Positions 33,863-42,859 of a stretch of DNA of 64,000 bases are shown here, one piece after another (position 1 is the stretch's first letter; each line of letters opens with the position of its first letter). The position numbers were made by a program, and so were the translations under genes. The DNA is taken from contig JBFELO010000004.1 of assembly GCA_041552055.1 (NCBI GenBank), positions 1-64,000 of the forward strand, read 5' to 3'. A model generated the notes under the pieces. It was not told the DNA's origin, did no database searches, and saw nothing but the letters and a program-made list of their open reading frames with translations. This stretch comes from JBFELO01 sp041552055 (GTDB lineage: Bacteria; Acidobacteriota; Thermoanaerobaculia; Thermoanaerobaculales; Sulfomarinibacteraceae).

Positions 33863-34650
33863 TTGCCACCTCGGTATCTCCACGATCCGCCGAACGCGAT
33901 GAGGAAGTCTGGGCCGTCATCGGTCAACCTCCGCCCGACCCGGGCGTCGAGCTGTAGGTCCGGTCCGAGCAGGTGCGTCACACCGGTCTGAAATGTCACC
34001 GTGTTGGGACCCCGCGCCTCCTCGCGATCGAATCCGTACAGCTCGAAGAACACCGAGGTCGCGTCGGTGACGCCCACCCCCAATGCGGCACTGGCCCACA
34101 CGCTGTTGAATCTCCCGTCATCGCCGGCGGGGCGGCCGTAGCCGAGGTTCGATCCGAGCGACATTGACGGGCTGAGATCCCAAGAGAGTGCAAGCACGGC
34201 GGCCGGCTGCCAGGCGGTCGACCGGAACTCGGAGTTGCCGCTCGGAAACGTCGACGCTACGATCAGCGCGGCGGCCGTCCGGCCCAGGAAGCCCCCGCCT
34301 TGACCGTCGTTGAGTTCCCACTTGGCTCCGATCGCCGAGTCGATGAAACCCGAGTCGTTGCCCGCTGGCTCGTACAGCCACAGGTAGCTGAGGGTCGCGA
34401 GCCGCAGCTCGAGCCTGCGACCGATGCCGTAGCGCACCAGCAGCTCGCCCAGTGTGGTGGCGGTGGTGCTGCCGAGGTCTGCGCAGGTGGTTCCCGCTTC
34501 GAGCTGGAGGGTGCCGCGTCCCACCGCGAAGGCACTCTCGGTGAAGTCGGGGCGATCGGTGATCAGCGGTTCCTCGGCATGGGCGGGTAACCCCATCATC
34601 AACGCCGTTGCGGCCAGTACGCCTGCCAAGCTGGGTGACCTCGTCTGCAT
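33859..34650 (-). CDS. Outer-membrane beta-barrel of the MetA-pathway/phenol-degradation transporter family
   Basis: A 263-residue protein with a signal peptide (1-25, PAHAEE). The conserved opening EPLITDRPDFTESAFAV is diagnostic for the Phenol_MetA_deg family. The rest is beta-strand-rich, ending FGGSWRYRGGK. The barrel does not end with Phe. Located between the metal-binding lipoprotein and the ABC ATPase, with three- and minus-four-base spacing, it may be the outer-membrane port for the same metal. That function is inferred from context, not from the family. Confidence 0.7.
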   Translation of the reverse strand: MQTRSPSLAGVLAATALMMGLPAHAEEPLITDRPDFTESAFAVGRGTLQLEAGTTCADLGSTTATTLGELLVRYGIGRRLELRLATLSYLWLYEPAGNDSGFIDSAIGAKWELNDGQGGGFLGRTAAALIVASTFPSGNSEFRSTAWQPAAVLALSWDLSPSMSLGSNLGYGRPAGDDGRFNSVWASAALGVGVTDATSVFFELYGFDREEARGPNTVTFQTGVTHLLGPDLQLDARVGRRLTDDGPDFLIAFGGSWRYRGGK

Positions 34651-34653
34651 GGA

Positions 34654-35601
34654 TCAATTCCCCGACGCGACGACCAGCGCGTTGACGATGGTGTCGACGT
34701 TGGATCGAACCGTCCCGATGTAGGTGGCTTCGGGGCTGTCCGGATTCCCCAGCGCGTCCGAATACAGACTTCCGCCAATATCAACGTCGAAGCCTCGCGC
34801 CTGCACGGCCTGCTGCAGCGCCTCGACGTAGCGTGGAGGAACCGACGACTCGACGAAGACCGCCGGGATCCTTCGCTCCGCGATGAACTCGGCCAGCTCC
34901 TGGACATCGGCCGTGCCGGCCTCTGCCGCAGTGCTCACACCCAACAGGCCCCGAACCTCGACGGCGTAGGCGCGACCGAAGTACGAGAAGGCATCGTGCG
35001 CGGTCACCAGCACCCTGGCCTCGGAAGGTACCTGCTGGATGCGGGTGGTGACCCATTGGTGGAGCTCCTGCAGCGCAGCGAGATATGCGTTGCCCCGTTC
35101 GAGATAGTCAGCCGCGTGCGCCGGGTCCAACGTGCCGAGCTGATCGCGGACGCAGGCAGCCGCCCTGGTCCACAGCTGGACGTCGAACCAGATGTGCGGG
35201 TCGTACAGCCCCGCGTATCCCTGCACACCGAGCAGCTCCTCTTCCGGAACGCACTCCGCGACCGCGACCGTCGGCACACCGCGATCCGCCATCTGTTCGA
35301 AGACCTCGGTCAGTTTCCCTTCGAGGTGGAGGCCGTTGTAGAACACGGCGTTGGCCGACGCCATCTTGCGAACGTCACCCGCGCTCGGTTTGTACAGGTG
35401 TGGGTCGATTCCCGGACCCATCAGCGACTCTACCACCACGTCTGGCCCGCCGATCGTTCGCACCAGATCCGCCACGATCGTCGTTGTGGCGACCACACGA
35501 AGATCGGTCACGGTCGGGGCCGATTCCCGGTCGTCAGCTCCACATCCGATTGCCGCCCCGAGCAAGAACGCTACTGTCCAACCCCTCGTCACGCGTCCCA
35601 T
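34654..35601 (-). CDS. Metal ABC transporter substrate-binding lipoprotein (ZnuA/TroA/MntC cluster A-I)
   Basis: A 315-residue lipoprotein: lipobox LLGAAIGC with Cys20. The metal ligands of cluster A-I binding proteins are present: His in GPGIDPHLYKPS, His in GLYDPHIWFDV, His in RVLVTAHDAFSYFGRAY, and Asp in GGSLYSDALG. No His-rich loop is present, which is more typical of Mn/Fe than Zn binders. The start at 35601 is favoured because GGAGGGGG precedes it; it overlaps the dtxR stop by 13 bases. It delivers the metal to the ABC-3 permeases downstream. Confidence 0.9.
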   Translation of the reverse strand: MGRVTRGWTVAFLLGAAIGCGADDRESAPTVTDLRVVATTTIVADLVRTIGGPDVVVESLMGPGIDPHLYKPSAGDVRKMASANAVFYNGLHLEGKLTEVFEQMADRGVPTVAVAECVPEEELLGVQGYAGLYDPHIWFDVQLWTRAAACVRDQLGTLDPAHAADYLERGNAYLAALQELHQWVTTRIQQVPSEARVLVTAHDAFSYFGRAYAVEVRGLLGVSTAAEAGTADVQELAEFIAERRIPAVFVESSVPPRYVEALQQAVQARGFDVDIGGSLYSDALGNPDSPEATYIGTVRSNVDTIVNALVVASGN

Positions 35602-36290
35602 GAAACCCCCTCCAGCCACAGCTCGCTCGCCAACTCGCTCGGCAACAGGTAGCTGTTGCCTTCGACCGCCACCCGGACGCCTGCCGCGCCCACCTCGAGG
35701 ACCTCGACGATGGCTCCCGGCACCAGTCCCAGCCGCGCCAGCAGGTTCAAGCTGTCTCGGTCCTGGGAGCTCACCCGAGCGAGTGTGGCCCGGCCACCAA
35801 CCTCTCCACCGGTCAGCCGGATCCCGCCAGCGGCGATGGGAAGCCTGAGCTCGGAGTCCGGGATCGGGTCGCCGTGGGGGTCGCGCGTGGGGTGGCCGAG
35901 CGCCTCGGCAATGCGCGCCTCCAACCGCTCCGAGATGACGTGCTCGAGCCTCTCGGCCTCGTCGTGCACCTCATCCCAGCCGTAGCCGAGGGCCTGTGCG
36001 AGAAAGGTCTCGAGCAGCCGATGATGGCGCAGGATCTCGAGCGCGACCCGCAGCCCCCTCTGGGTCAGGCGAGCGCCACGGTACCTCTCGTGGTCCACCA
36101 GACCCAGCTGGGCCAGCCGCTGAACCATGCCGGTGACCGAAGCCGGCCGTACGCCGAGTCGCTCGGCCAGCGCCTGGGTGCTCGCGGCACCTCCGCCCTC
36201 GGCGAGCAGGAAGATCTGCTTGACGTAGTCCTCCTGCGCCTCGGTGAGCTCGATCGCTTCTCGGTGGTCGCCAGCCGTGGTGCCGCCCAT
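35589..36290 (-). CDS. DtxR/MntR-family metal-dependent transcriptional repressor
   Basis: A 233-residue regulator: N-terminal winged HTH (about 10-75, EDYVKQIFLLAEGGGAASTQALAERLGVRPASVTGMVQRLA), a dimerisation/metal-binding domain (about 76-140 with HHRLLETFLAQALGYGWDEVHDEAERLEHVISERLE), and a C-terminal FeoA/SH3-like domain (about 150-230). The ligand pattern (E/H-x3-LE-x-F, H-DE-A-x-x-LEH) fits Fe2+ or Mn2+ sensing. It heads the metal operon and has a consensus DtxR box 9 bases before its start codon, so it should repress itself and the genes downstream when metal is plentiful. Confidence 0.92.
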   Translation of the reverse strand: MGGTTAGDHREAIELTEAQEDYVKQIFLLAEGGGAASTQALAERLGVRPASVTGMVQRLAQLGLVDHERYRGARLTQRGLRVALEILRHHRLLETFLAQALGYGWDEVHDEAERLEHVISERLEARIAEALGHPTRDPHGDPIPDSELRLPIAAGGIRLTGGEVGGRATLARVSSQDRDSLNLLARLGLVPGAIVEVLEVGAAGVRVAVEGNSYLLPSELASELWLEGVSWDA

Positions 36291-36298
36291 TACGCGAA

Positions 36299-36316
36299 TT
36301 AGGTTAGCCTAAAAAT
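36299..36316. promoter_or_regulatory. DtxR/IdeR-type operator
   Basis: TTAGGTTAGCCTAAAAAT contains the 14-base palindrome TTAGGTTAGCCTAA, the core of the DtxR consensus. It ends nine bases before the dtxR start codon, where binding would block initiation or elongation. It is the only such box I found in the window. Confidence 0.8.
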
Positions 36317-36354
36317 ATCCATCGCTCAAGTCGTGGCGGCACGGGATTCTCTGT

Positions 36355-36420
36355 CTATTGCACCCACCACAGGGACACAGAGACGCAGAGCCCCCGCCCA
36401 CCCGGGAAGACCACAAAGAA
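36355..36420. repeat. CACAGAGA-type octad repeat
   Basis: Octads CACAGGGA, CACAGAGA, CGCAGAGC (36368-36391) are followed by a CCCCCGCCCACCCGGG tract. A related block lies at 41258-41280. The 483-base gap between dtxR and the next gene otherwise holds only the operator and the Shine-Dalgarno AAAGGAG of the next gene. Confidence 0.55.
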
Positions 36421-36773
36421 GTAGTCAGCACCACGAGGAACATCGTCGTGACGGCACCAGCATCCGCGACGAAGCCGCAGTCCCTGCGCGTCGAGGGATC
36501 TCCTCGCTCATCACGACAGATACCCGGTAGATCAGGGGAATTCGTTTGCAGATCGCCAGTGGGTCCTGTGATAATCGAACCGCCACAATAGTGATTCAGG
36601 TCATGGCTCTCGAGACCGACGACCGCCTCGGACGCCACGAGATTCTTGCCCCGCTCGGAGCAGGGACACTCTAAAAGTCTATCGGGGAGGGGATACCGAG
36701 CAGAAGAAAGAAGAGTGCATTCGTTTGGCTTTTTCTCGACTGTTCAACAGCTTCGATTCGAAAGGAGAATCTC

Positions 36774-37496
36774 ATGGGGATTACGAATGAACATGCCGGG
36801 ACCCGAGTCGATGAGGTCGCCGCAGGAATCTACCGCATCAGCACTCCCTACAGGGAGATTCCTGGGGGGTTCTCATTCAATCAGTACCTGGTCGCGGACG
36901 ATCAACCGTTACTCTTTCACACCGGTCCAAGGGGGATGAGGGCACTGGTCCAGGAGGCAATTGCCACCGTCATGGACATCACAAACCTGCGATTCATAGG
37001 CTTTTCGCACTTCGAGTGTGACGAGTGTGGTTCGCTGGCCGAGCTTCTCGAGGTCGCGCCGAAAGCGGTCCCGCTGTGCGGCCAGATCAACGCGATGATC
37101 AACGGTGACTGCTTCGACAGGCCGCCGAGGGTTCTCGCTGACGGCGAGACGCTCTCGCTCGGCCGGCATCGGGTCAGCTGGTTCGACACACCGCATCTGC
37201 CCCATGCATGGGAGTGCGGATATCTGATTGAGGAGCACACGAGCACGCTGCTGTGCGGCGATCTGTTCACCCAGGGCGGTGCCGACCTTCCCCCTCTGAC
37301 GTCTGAAGACATTCTCGAGTCGAGTGAGGCCTTTCGAAAGCAGATGGACTACTACTCGCACACCAAGAATGGACGTTCGCTCTTGGCTCGCCTGGCGGCA
37401 GTCGAGCCGACGACGCTCGCCTGCATGCACGGCAGCGCCTGGCACGGGGACGGCGGCCAGTTGCTCAGTGCCCTCGCCGATTCTCTGGACAGCTGA
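36774..37496 (+). CDS. Diiron metallo-beta-lactamase-fold protein, flavodiiron/ODP-like
   Basis: A 240-residue MBL-fold protein without a flavodoxin domain. The motif SHFECDECG gives His79-x-Glu81-x-Asp83, the HxExD ligand set of flavodiiron proteins and oxygen-binding diiron proteins rather than the HxHxDH of ordinary MBL hydrolases. A later His in DTPHLPHAWECG, Asp in LLCGDLFTQGG and His in LACMHGSAWHG complete the site. It may reduce or sense O2 or NO, useful to an anaerobic sulfur-metabolising cell. AAAGGAGAATCTC precedes the ATG. It is monocistronic. Confidence 0.75.
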   Translation: MGITNEHAGTRVDEVAAGIYRISTPYREIPGGFSFNQYLVADDQPLLFHTGPRGMRALVQEAIATVMDITNLRFIGFSHFECDECGSLAELLEVAPKAVPLCGQINAMINGDCFDRPPRVLADGETLSLGRHRVSWFDTPHLPHAWECGYLIEEHTSTLLCGDLFTQGGADLPPLTSEDILESSEAFRKQMDYYSHTKNGRSLLARLAAVEPTTLACMHGSAWHGDGGQLLSALADSLDS

Positions 37497-37643
37497 CCTC
37501 GTCGGCAACCCGAAGTACCAGTCCGGCTCGTCACTTGGAGCCCGTCACTTCTGAGACGAGCCACAGCCGGAAGCGACTCCTCTCGGATCTATCTGCCACG
37601 GTACCTGGCGTCACGCGTGCGCTATGATTGGCCGACTGGAACC

Positions 37644-40061
37644 ATGACACTCTCGGCCGGCGACCGGCTCGGACGCTACGAGGTCCTTGGACCTCTCGGG
37701 ACAGGGGGCATGGGCGAGGTGTACCGGGCGTGCGATCCCGGGCTCGAGCGCGAGGTCGCGCTCAAGGTGCTGCCGGCCGAGACCCTGACCGACGAGGCTG
37801 CACGGGCACGCATGGTGCGCGAGGCACGCATGGCCGCGAGGCTCAACCACCCCCACGTCTGTACCGTTCACGAGGTCGGCGAGGCCGACGGCCAGGTCTT
37901 CATCGCCATGGAGCTGGTGGAGGGCCGACCCCTCGACACGATCCTTGCCGACGGCCCGTTGTCCGTCGAGCAGGCGGTGCGCCTGGGCACCCAGGTGGCG
38001 GACGCGCTGGCCCACGCCCACGAGCGCGGCGTGGTGCACCGCGACCTGAAGAGCGCCAACGTGGTGATGACCCCCGAGGGCCGCGCCAAGGTGCTCGACT
38101 TCGGGCTGGCGAAACAGCTCGCCGGCGGGGACATGGCCGAGGCCACGACCGAGCTGGGCGCCACGCTGACCGTCCCCGGAACGGTGGTCGGCACCGTCGC
38201 CTACATGGCTCCGGAGCAGCTCCGTGGTCAGGCCGCAGATGCGCGCTCGGACGTCTGGGCGCTGGGGGTGGTGCTGTACGAGATGCTCGGCGGCCGGCGA
38301 CCGTTTGCGGGCCAGACCGGGTACGAGCTGTCCTCGGCGATCCTCAACGAGGCACCGCCGCCGCTCCCCGACGAGGAGCCGGCCGCGGTCAGGGCCGTGG
38401 TGGAGCGCTGCCTGGCCAAAGATGCCGGCGAGCGGTTCGACGACGGCGCCGACGTGCGGACGGCGCTCGAGGCGGCGCTCGAGACGGCGCAGACCGGTGG
38501 CATCGCCACCTTCACCGCCACGCGAACCACCGTGGCGCGGCGCCGGCGCTGGTGGCTGGCCGGGGCGGCGCTCTCGGCCATCATGGCAGTGCTGGCGCTG
38601 CTCGACGTGGCAGGGGTGCGCCAACTGCTTTTGGGCCGCGCCGGCCGGCCCCAGTCGGTCCGAATGGCGGTACTGCCGTTCGTTAACCTGACCGGTGACC
38701 CGGAGCAGGAGTACCTGTCGGACGGCATCACCCAGGAGATGATCACCCAGCTCGGCCGGCTCCACCCGGACGGCTTGAGCGTCATCGCGCGCTCGTCGGT
38801 GATGCGCTACAAGGGTGGCGACACGCCGGTAGATCAGATCGGGCGTGATTTGAACGTGGCATATGTCCTGGAGGGTAGCGCGCGGCGCGAGGCGGACCGC
38901 GTGCGGATCACCGCCGAGCTGATCCAGGTCGGGGACCAGACCCAGCTCTGGGCCGAAAGCTACGAGCGCGATCTGGAGGGCATCCTGGCGGTACAGAGCG
39001 AGGTGGCTCGGGAGGTCGCCGACGCGCTCGCGCTCGAGCTGCTGCCGGCGGAGCAGGCCCGCTTGACCTCTGTCCGGGCCGTCGATCCCGAGGCGTACGA
39101 CGCCTACCTCAAGGGCACCTACCACTGGCAGAAGCTGACGCCCGAGAACCTCGACACCGCCGAGCGGTACTTCGAGCTTGCGCTGGAGAAGGACCCCTCC
39201 TTCGCTCCGGCCTACGAGGGTCTGGCGTGGGTGTGGTCGGGACGCCAACAGGGTGGTACCGTGGCGCCGGACGAGGCCGGACCCAGGGCGAAGGCGGCGG
39301 CGCTGCGGGCGATTGACCTCGACGACGAGTCAGCTGGAGCGCACGAGGCGCTGGCCGTGGTCCGGACGTGGACCGACTGGGACTGGGCCGGCGCAGAGGT
39401 CGAGTGGCGACGATCCCTCGAGCTCGAACCGAACCGCGCCAACGCGCACGCCTTCTACGCCCACTTCCTGGCGACCATCAGGCGAATTCAGGAGGCCGTG
39501 ACTCACAGCGAACGGGCCATCGAGCTCGACCCGTTCAACGCGCTGTTCCACGGCCTGTACGCCATCGTCCTGGACTTCGATCGGCGCTACGACGACGCCT
39601 TGGTCGCTGCCCGCAACGCGCTCTCGATGGACCCCAACGAGGGGATTGCCAACAGTGCGCTGCAGTACGCCTACCTCGGCAAGGGGATGCGCGACGAGCA
39701 GCTGGCCCATCAGCGGGAGCGCATCACCCGCGACCCCGGGCGCGTGGCTGCGTTCGAGCGAGGCCTGGCCGAGGGCGGCTACGAGGGCGCACAGCGGGCC
39801 ATCGCCGACCTCCTGGCGGCACGCTACGAGCAGTCCGGAGGAGTCCCGCAACACGGAGCCGTCAGGATCTACCTGCCCAAGGCCATCGCCCTGCGCTACC
39901 TCGACGCCGGCGACCACGACCGCGCCATCGACTGGCTCGAGAGGGCCTACCAGGACCGCGATCCCAACCTGCCGTACGTCGTCATGCCGATCTGGGCCCC
40001 CCTGCGCCCCGACCCGCGCTTCCACGACCTGCTGCGCCGCATGGACCTGCCCACGGAATGA
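37644..40061 (+). CDS. Ser/Thr protein kinase with transmembrane helix, TolB/FlgO-like domain and TPR repeats
   Basis: An 805-residue protein. The kinase domain (about 8-265) has GTGGMGEVYRA, VALKVL, HRDLKSANVVMT, DFGLAKQ and MAPEQ, all catalytic residues present. A transmembrane helix (about 302-322) is followed by AVLPFVNLTGDPEQEYLSDGITQEMI (about 335-450, the domain usually found in adenylate-cyclase/TolB-like proteins) and C-terminal TPR repeats (about 470-720). This architecture is typical of Acidobacteriota. The extracellular part probably senses or scaffolds partners. The ATG at 37644 (MTLSAGDRLGRYEVL) is preferred to one nine codons upstream. Confidence 0.88.
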   Translation: MTLSAGDRLGRYEVLGPLGTGGMGEVYRACDPGLEREVALKVLPAETLTDEAARARMVREARMAARLNHPHVCTVHEVGEADGQVFIAMELVEGRPLDTILADGPLSVEQAVRLGTQVADALAHAHERGVVHRDLKSANVVMTPEGRAKVLDFGLAKQLAGGDMAEATTELGATLTVPGTVVGTVAYMAPEQLRGQAADARSDVWALGVVLYEMLGGRRPFAGQTGYELSSAILNEAPPPLPDEEPAAVRAVVERCLAKDAGERFDDGADVRTALEAALETAQTGGIATFTATRTTVARRRRWWLAGAALSAIMAVLALLDVAGVRQLLLGRAGRPQSVRMAVLPFVNLTGDPEQEYLSDGITQEMITQLGRLHPDGLSVIARSSVMRYKGGDTPVDQIGRDLNVAYVLEGSARREADRVRITAELIQVGDQTQLWAESYERDLEGILAVQSEVAREVADALALELLPAEQARLTSVRAVDPEAYDAYLKGTYHWQKLTPENLDTAERYFELALEKDPSFAPAYEGLAWVWSGRQQGGTVAPDEAGPRAKAAALRAIDLDDESAGAHEALAVVRTWTDWDWAGAEVEWRRSLELEPNRANAHAFYAHFLATIRRIQEAVTHSERAIELDPFNALFHGLYAIVLDFDRRYDDALVAARNALSMDPNEGIANSALQYAYLGKGMRDEQLAHQRERITRDPGRVAAFERGLAEGGYEGAQRAIADLLAARYEQSGGVPQHGAVRIYLPKAIALRYLDAGDHDRAIDWLERAYQDRDPNLPYVVMPIWAPLRPDPRFHDLLRRMDLPTE

Positions 40062-40124
40062 CCGACGATCGGCACCACCCTCTCCCACCACTCCACCAGC
40101 GCTACGACCGGCGAGAAGTCCGAG

Positions 40125-40463
40125 CTACAGGTACGGAATCTGGCGTGATGCCGCGGGGGTGAACCGGAGGAGGCACCGGAGCGCCTCGTTGTGAGATTCA
40201 GGTTCGGCATCGTGCGCAACATACAGCGCCGCCACGAGGTCGCGCCACCTGAGGAGCTCCCGTCGTAGCGTCGGCTTGGTCTGGGTCGCGACCGTCAGGT
40301 CGAGGAGACGCAGCACCCGCTCGTACCCCCTGCCGCGCGAGGCCCGATCCCCCGGCGCCATCAGGGCGGACGCCCGTTTCATTTCGTTGGCGATCATCAG
40401 GATCTGCTGATCGAGGTCGAAGCGGGCCCAGCGCTCGGGCGTCAGCGACGCGTGCTGGGTCAC
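40125..40463 (-). CDS. Uncharacterised small helical protein paired with DUF5674
   Basis: A 112-residue protein predicted all-helical, with WARFDLDQQILMIANEMKRA, YERVLRLLDLTV and LRRELLRWRDLVAALYV. Small proteins with this W...Q...IA.E..RA / LLDLT / R.LV.LY pattern occur in bacteria without known function, often next to another small gene. It starts four bases before the DUF5674 stop (overlap), so the two are co-translated. The arrangement recalls a toxin-antitoxin module, but no known toxin motif is visible. Confidence 0.5.
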   Translation of the reverse strand: MTQHASLTPERWARFDLDQQILMIANEMKRASALMAPGDRASRGRGYERVLRLLDLTVATQTKPTLRRELLRWRDLVAALYVAHDAEPESHNEALRCLLRFTPAASRQIPYL

Positions 40464-40840
40464 GGCAACGGCTCTCCCTCGCCGATCAGCAGGAAGGTCA
40501 ACTCGCGGACGCGATCGCGGATGGTCGGATCCTCGATGGTCATGCTGCGGTTGTCCTGTGCGGGCCGGATATTGATCAGCGACGTGAACTCGATGCAGCC
40601 GTCGCGACCACGACCGGGATAGTAGTTGGCCCCCCAGAGATCCTCCTGGCGGCTCCCGTTGTCCAGGAGCAACGCCTCCTCGTCCGCGTGGAGATCCCCA
40701 CCGACGGCGGCGACGCCGCGCGCCACATCAACGACATACTTGACCATGTCCTCGAAGTCTCGCTCCACCAAACGGCGCAGCACCGCCGGGTCGACTCGTC
40801 GCTCGACCAGAACAACCGCAGGCTCCTCGGCATTCGTCAT
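40460..40840 (-). CDS. DUF5674 family protein
   Basis: A 126-residue protein with the DUF5674 pattern: MVKYVVDVARGVAAVGGDLHADEEALLLDNGSRQEDLWG, YPGRGRDGCIEFTSLINIRPAQDNRSM and IRDRVRELTFLLIG. The acidic/His cluster GGDLHADEE and the GSRQEDLWG turn are its strongest features. Function is unknown. It is the first gene of a two-gene unit with the small helical protein. The 510-base region upstream of it shows no gene. Confidence 0.65.
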   Translation of the reverse strand: MTNAEEPAVVLVERRVDPAVLRRLVERDFEDMVKYVVDVARGVAAVGGDLHADEEALLLDNGSRQEDLWGANYYPGRGRDGCIEFTSLINIRPAQDNRSMTIEDPTIRDRVRELTFLLIGEGEPLP

Positions 40841-41254
40841 CTTGCGTGAAGGATTCTAACGGAAGCGGCTGTAATTCTTCGATATCGAGGACGGCTCTGC
40901 TCTTGCCCGGCGACACCGGCAACACGCGGGCAATCGCCACACTCCGGATTGCCCGGAACACCCACAAACATGAAATGAGCGGTGCCACAATTGAGATAGG
41001 CGCTCCTGAAATCAGAATTGAAGCTCGTCGAGCATGCTTTGACGCCCCGGGAAACGATCTCGCACCCGGTACTTGAGCCCGTGGTCACCGCTCGGAGACA
41101 CTTGAGCAATTCTGGCAGCGCCTGTCGTCGAGGCGTTGTGGTGGGAGGCGATACTCCAGAACGAGGCAATGAAGGGACGTGATAGAGGTATCGAAATCCC
41201 GTTCACTACCCCTTTCGGTCTCCCTCAAACCCTGTCGGCGTCCATCGTCCAGAC

Positions 41255-41340
41255 GAACCACAGAGACGCAGAGCCCCCGACCATCCGTCGCTGGTGGTGG
41301 CTGGGAGGGGGGTCTGTGTCATCTGTGGGCGGTCTTCTCG
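41255..41340. repeat. CACAGAGA octads and GTGTCATCTGTGGGC block
   Basis: ACCACAGAGACGCAGAGCCC (41257-41276) and GTGTCATCTGTGGGCGGTCT (41314-41333) recur in related form at 36368-36391 and 43473-43500. This is the only structure I see in the gap 40841-41350. Confidence 0.55.
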
Positions 41341-41350
41341 GTCCCCGGCT

Positions 41351-42811
41351 CTACCCTTCCGGCCGCACGGGCGCGTCAGTCGGCACCGGCGGCGGCCCGT
41401 CGGGGATGAACGGCACGTACTCCACCCCTTCGGTCTTCTCTCTGAACTCCGCTTGGACAGCGGCCAGACGATCGGCGTCCTCGTACAGATCGACCATGGT
41501 GGCGGCCATGGCCTTCGCGGCGTAGACCATGCCCTTGTGGCCGATCGACATGCCACCGGTGGCGACCACCGGCCAGGCGTGCCAGGGCGCGTCGGCGGCC
41601 GCGGTGGTCACCGATAGGTGGATCGTCGGCGCGGTCCAGCTCACGTCGGCGACGTCGGTGGAGCCGCCCTCGGGCTCGCCCGGGTCGAGGTCGAGCGGCT
41701 CGATCTCCCCCTTGAGGCCGATCGCTTCGACACCGGTGTTGCGCTGGATCTCACGCGCAAACTCGTGCTCCCTCTCGTTGAACTCGAGCGGACCCAGCCA
41801 CGTGAGGTTCTCGTGCAGCAGCTCGGCGCCGGCCATGTTCGGCAGCATCTCCCAGTCGCCCGCCTGCACCCGGAAGGTCACTTCGGTGCCGGTGGCGAGC
41901 GCCGCGCCCTCGGCGATCGCCCGGGCGCGCTCGAGCAGCTCTTCGACTCCCTGGTGGGTTGAATCCCGGAACCAGACCCACAACCGGGCGTAGTCGGGCA
42001 CCACGTTGGGCACGTTGCCGCCGTGCTCGACGACGTAGTGCATCCGCACCGTCGGTCGCACGTGCTCACGCATCAGGTTGATGGCGAAGGTGAAGACCTC
42101 GACGCCGTCGGCCGCACTGCGGCCGTTCCAGGGGTCATACGCGGCGTGGGCGGTTCTCCCGTTGAACTCCACGATGACGTCGATGATCGCCTGGCTGCCC
42201 TCGGTGTCGGCGGCGGTTTCGTCGTCGGGGTGCCAGGCCAGCACGGCGTCCACGTCCTGGAACAGACCTCCCCTGACCATGTAGACCTTGCCGCCGACCG
42301 CCTCCTCGGCCGGGGTGCCGTAGAACCGCACCGTACCCTCGAGCTCGCCCGCCGCGATCAGCTCCTTGATCGCCACGGCTGCCCCGAGGCTGGCCGCGCC
42401 GAACAGGTTGTGGCCGCATCCGTGGCCCGCGGCTCCCTCCTCGAACGCCTCCTTCGTGGTCTGGACCTTCTGCGAGATTCCCGGCAGGGCGTCGTACTCA
42501 CCGAGCACGCCGATGATCGGCCGCCCGCTGCCGTACGTGGCGACAAAGGCGGTGGGCATCTCCGCCACCCCTCGCTCCACCCGGAAGCCCTGAGACTCCG
42601 CGAATTCGGCCAACAGGGCGGCCGACCGATACTCCTCCAAGGCCGTCTCGGCGAACTCCCAAATCTGATCCGAGATTGCGATGAGTTCCACGCGGTGCCG
42701 GTCGATCGATGCGATAGCGGCGAGCTTCGCCGCACTCGGCGGGGCTTCCTGAGCGTGCGCGGGGGCGACCAGGGTCACGGCGATGATGGCGGACAAGGTG
42801 ATTGGTTTCAT
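41351..42811 (-). CDS. Secreted M20-family amidohydrolase (AbgB-like)
   Basis: A 486-residue protein with a signal peptide (about 1-20, APAHAQE). It has the M20D amidohydrolase pattern: VATYGSGRPIIGVLGEYDALPG, AAGHGCGHNLFGAASLGAAVAIKEL, GTVRFYGTPAEEAVGGKVYM, the dimerisation-domain start IIDVIVEFNGRTAHAAYDPWNGRSAADGV, and TGGMSIGHKGMVYAAKAMA with a late His. It resembles p-aminobenzoyl-glutamate hydrolase subunit B and related dipeptide or N-acyl-amino-acid hydrolases. Periplasmic location is indicated by the signal. The ATG at 42811 has GGAG eight bases upstream; a TTG two codons earlier is possible. Confidence 0.85.
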   Translation of the reverse strand: MKPITLSAIIAVTLVAPAHAQEAPPSAAKLAAIASIDRHRVELIAISDQIWEFAETALEEYRSAALLAEFAESQGFRVERGVAEMPTAFVATYGSGRPIIGVLGEYDALPGISQKVQTTKEAFEEGAAGHGCGHNLFGAASLGAAVAIKELIAAGELEGTVRFYGTPAEEAVGGKVYMVRGGLFQDVDAVLAWHPDDETAADTEGSQAIIDVIVEFNGRTAHAAYDPWNGRSAADGVEVFTFAINLMREHVRPTVRMHYVVEHGGNVPNVVPDYARLWVWFRDSTHQGVEELLERARAIAEGAALATGTEVTFRVQAGDWEMLPNMAGAELLHENLTWLGPLEFNEREHEFAREIQRNTGVEAIGLKGEIEPLDLDPGEPEGGSTDVADVSWTAPTIHLSVTTAAADAPWHAWPVVATGGMSIGHKGMVYAAKAMAATMVDLYEDADRLAAVQAEFREKTEGVEYVPFIPDGPPPVPTDAPVRPEG

Positions 42812-42859
42812 GGTCAAGTCTCCGCCCCGGGATTATAGAGATGAACCGGAGATGGCGCA

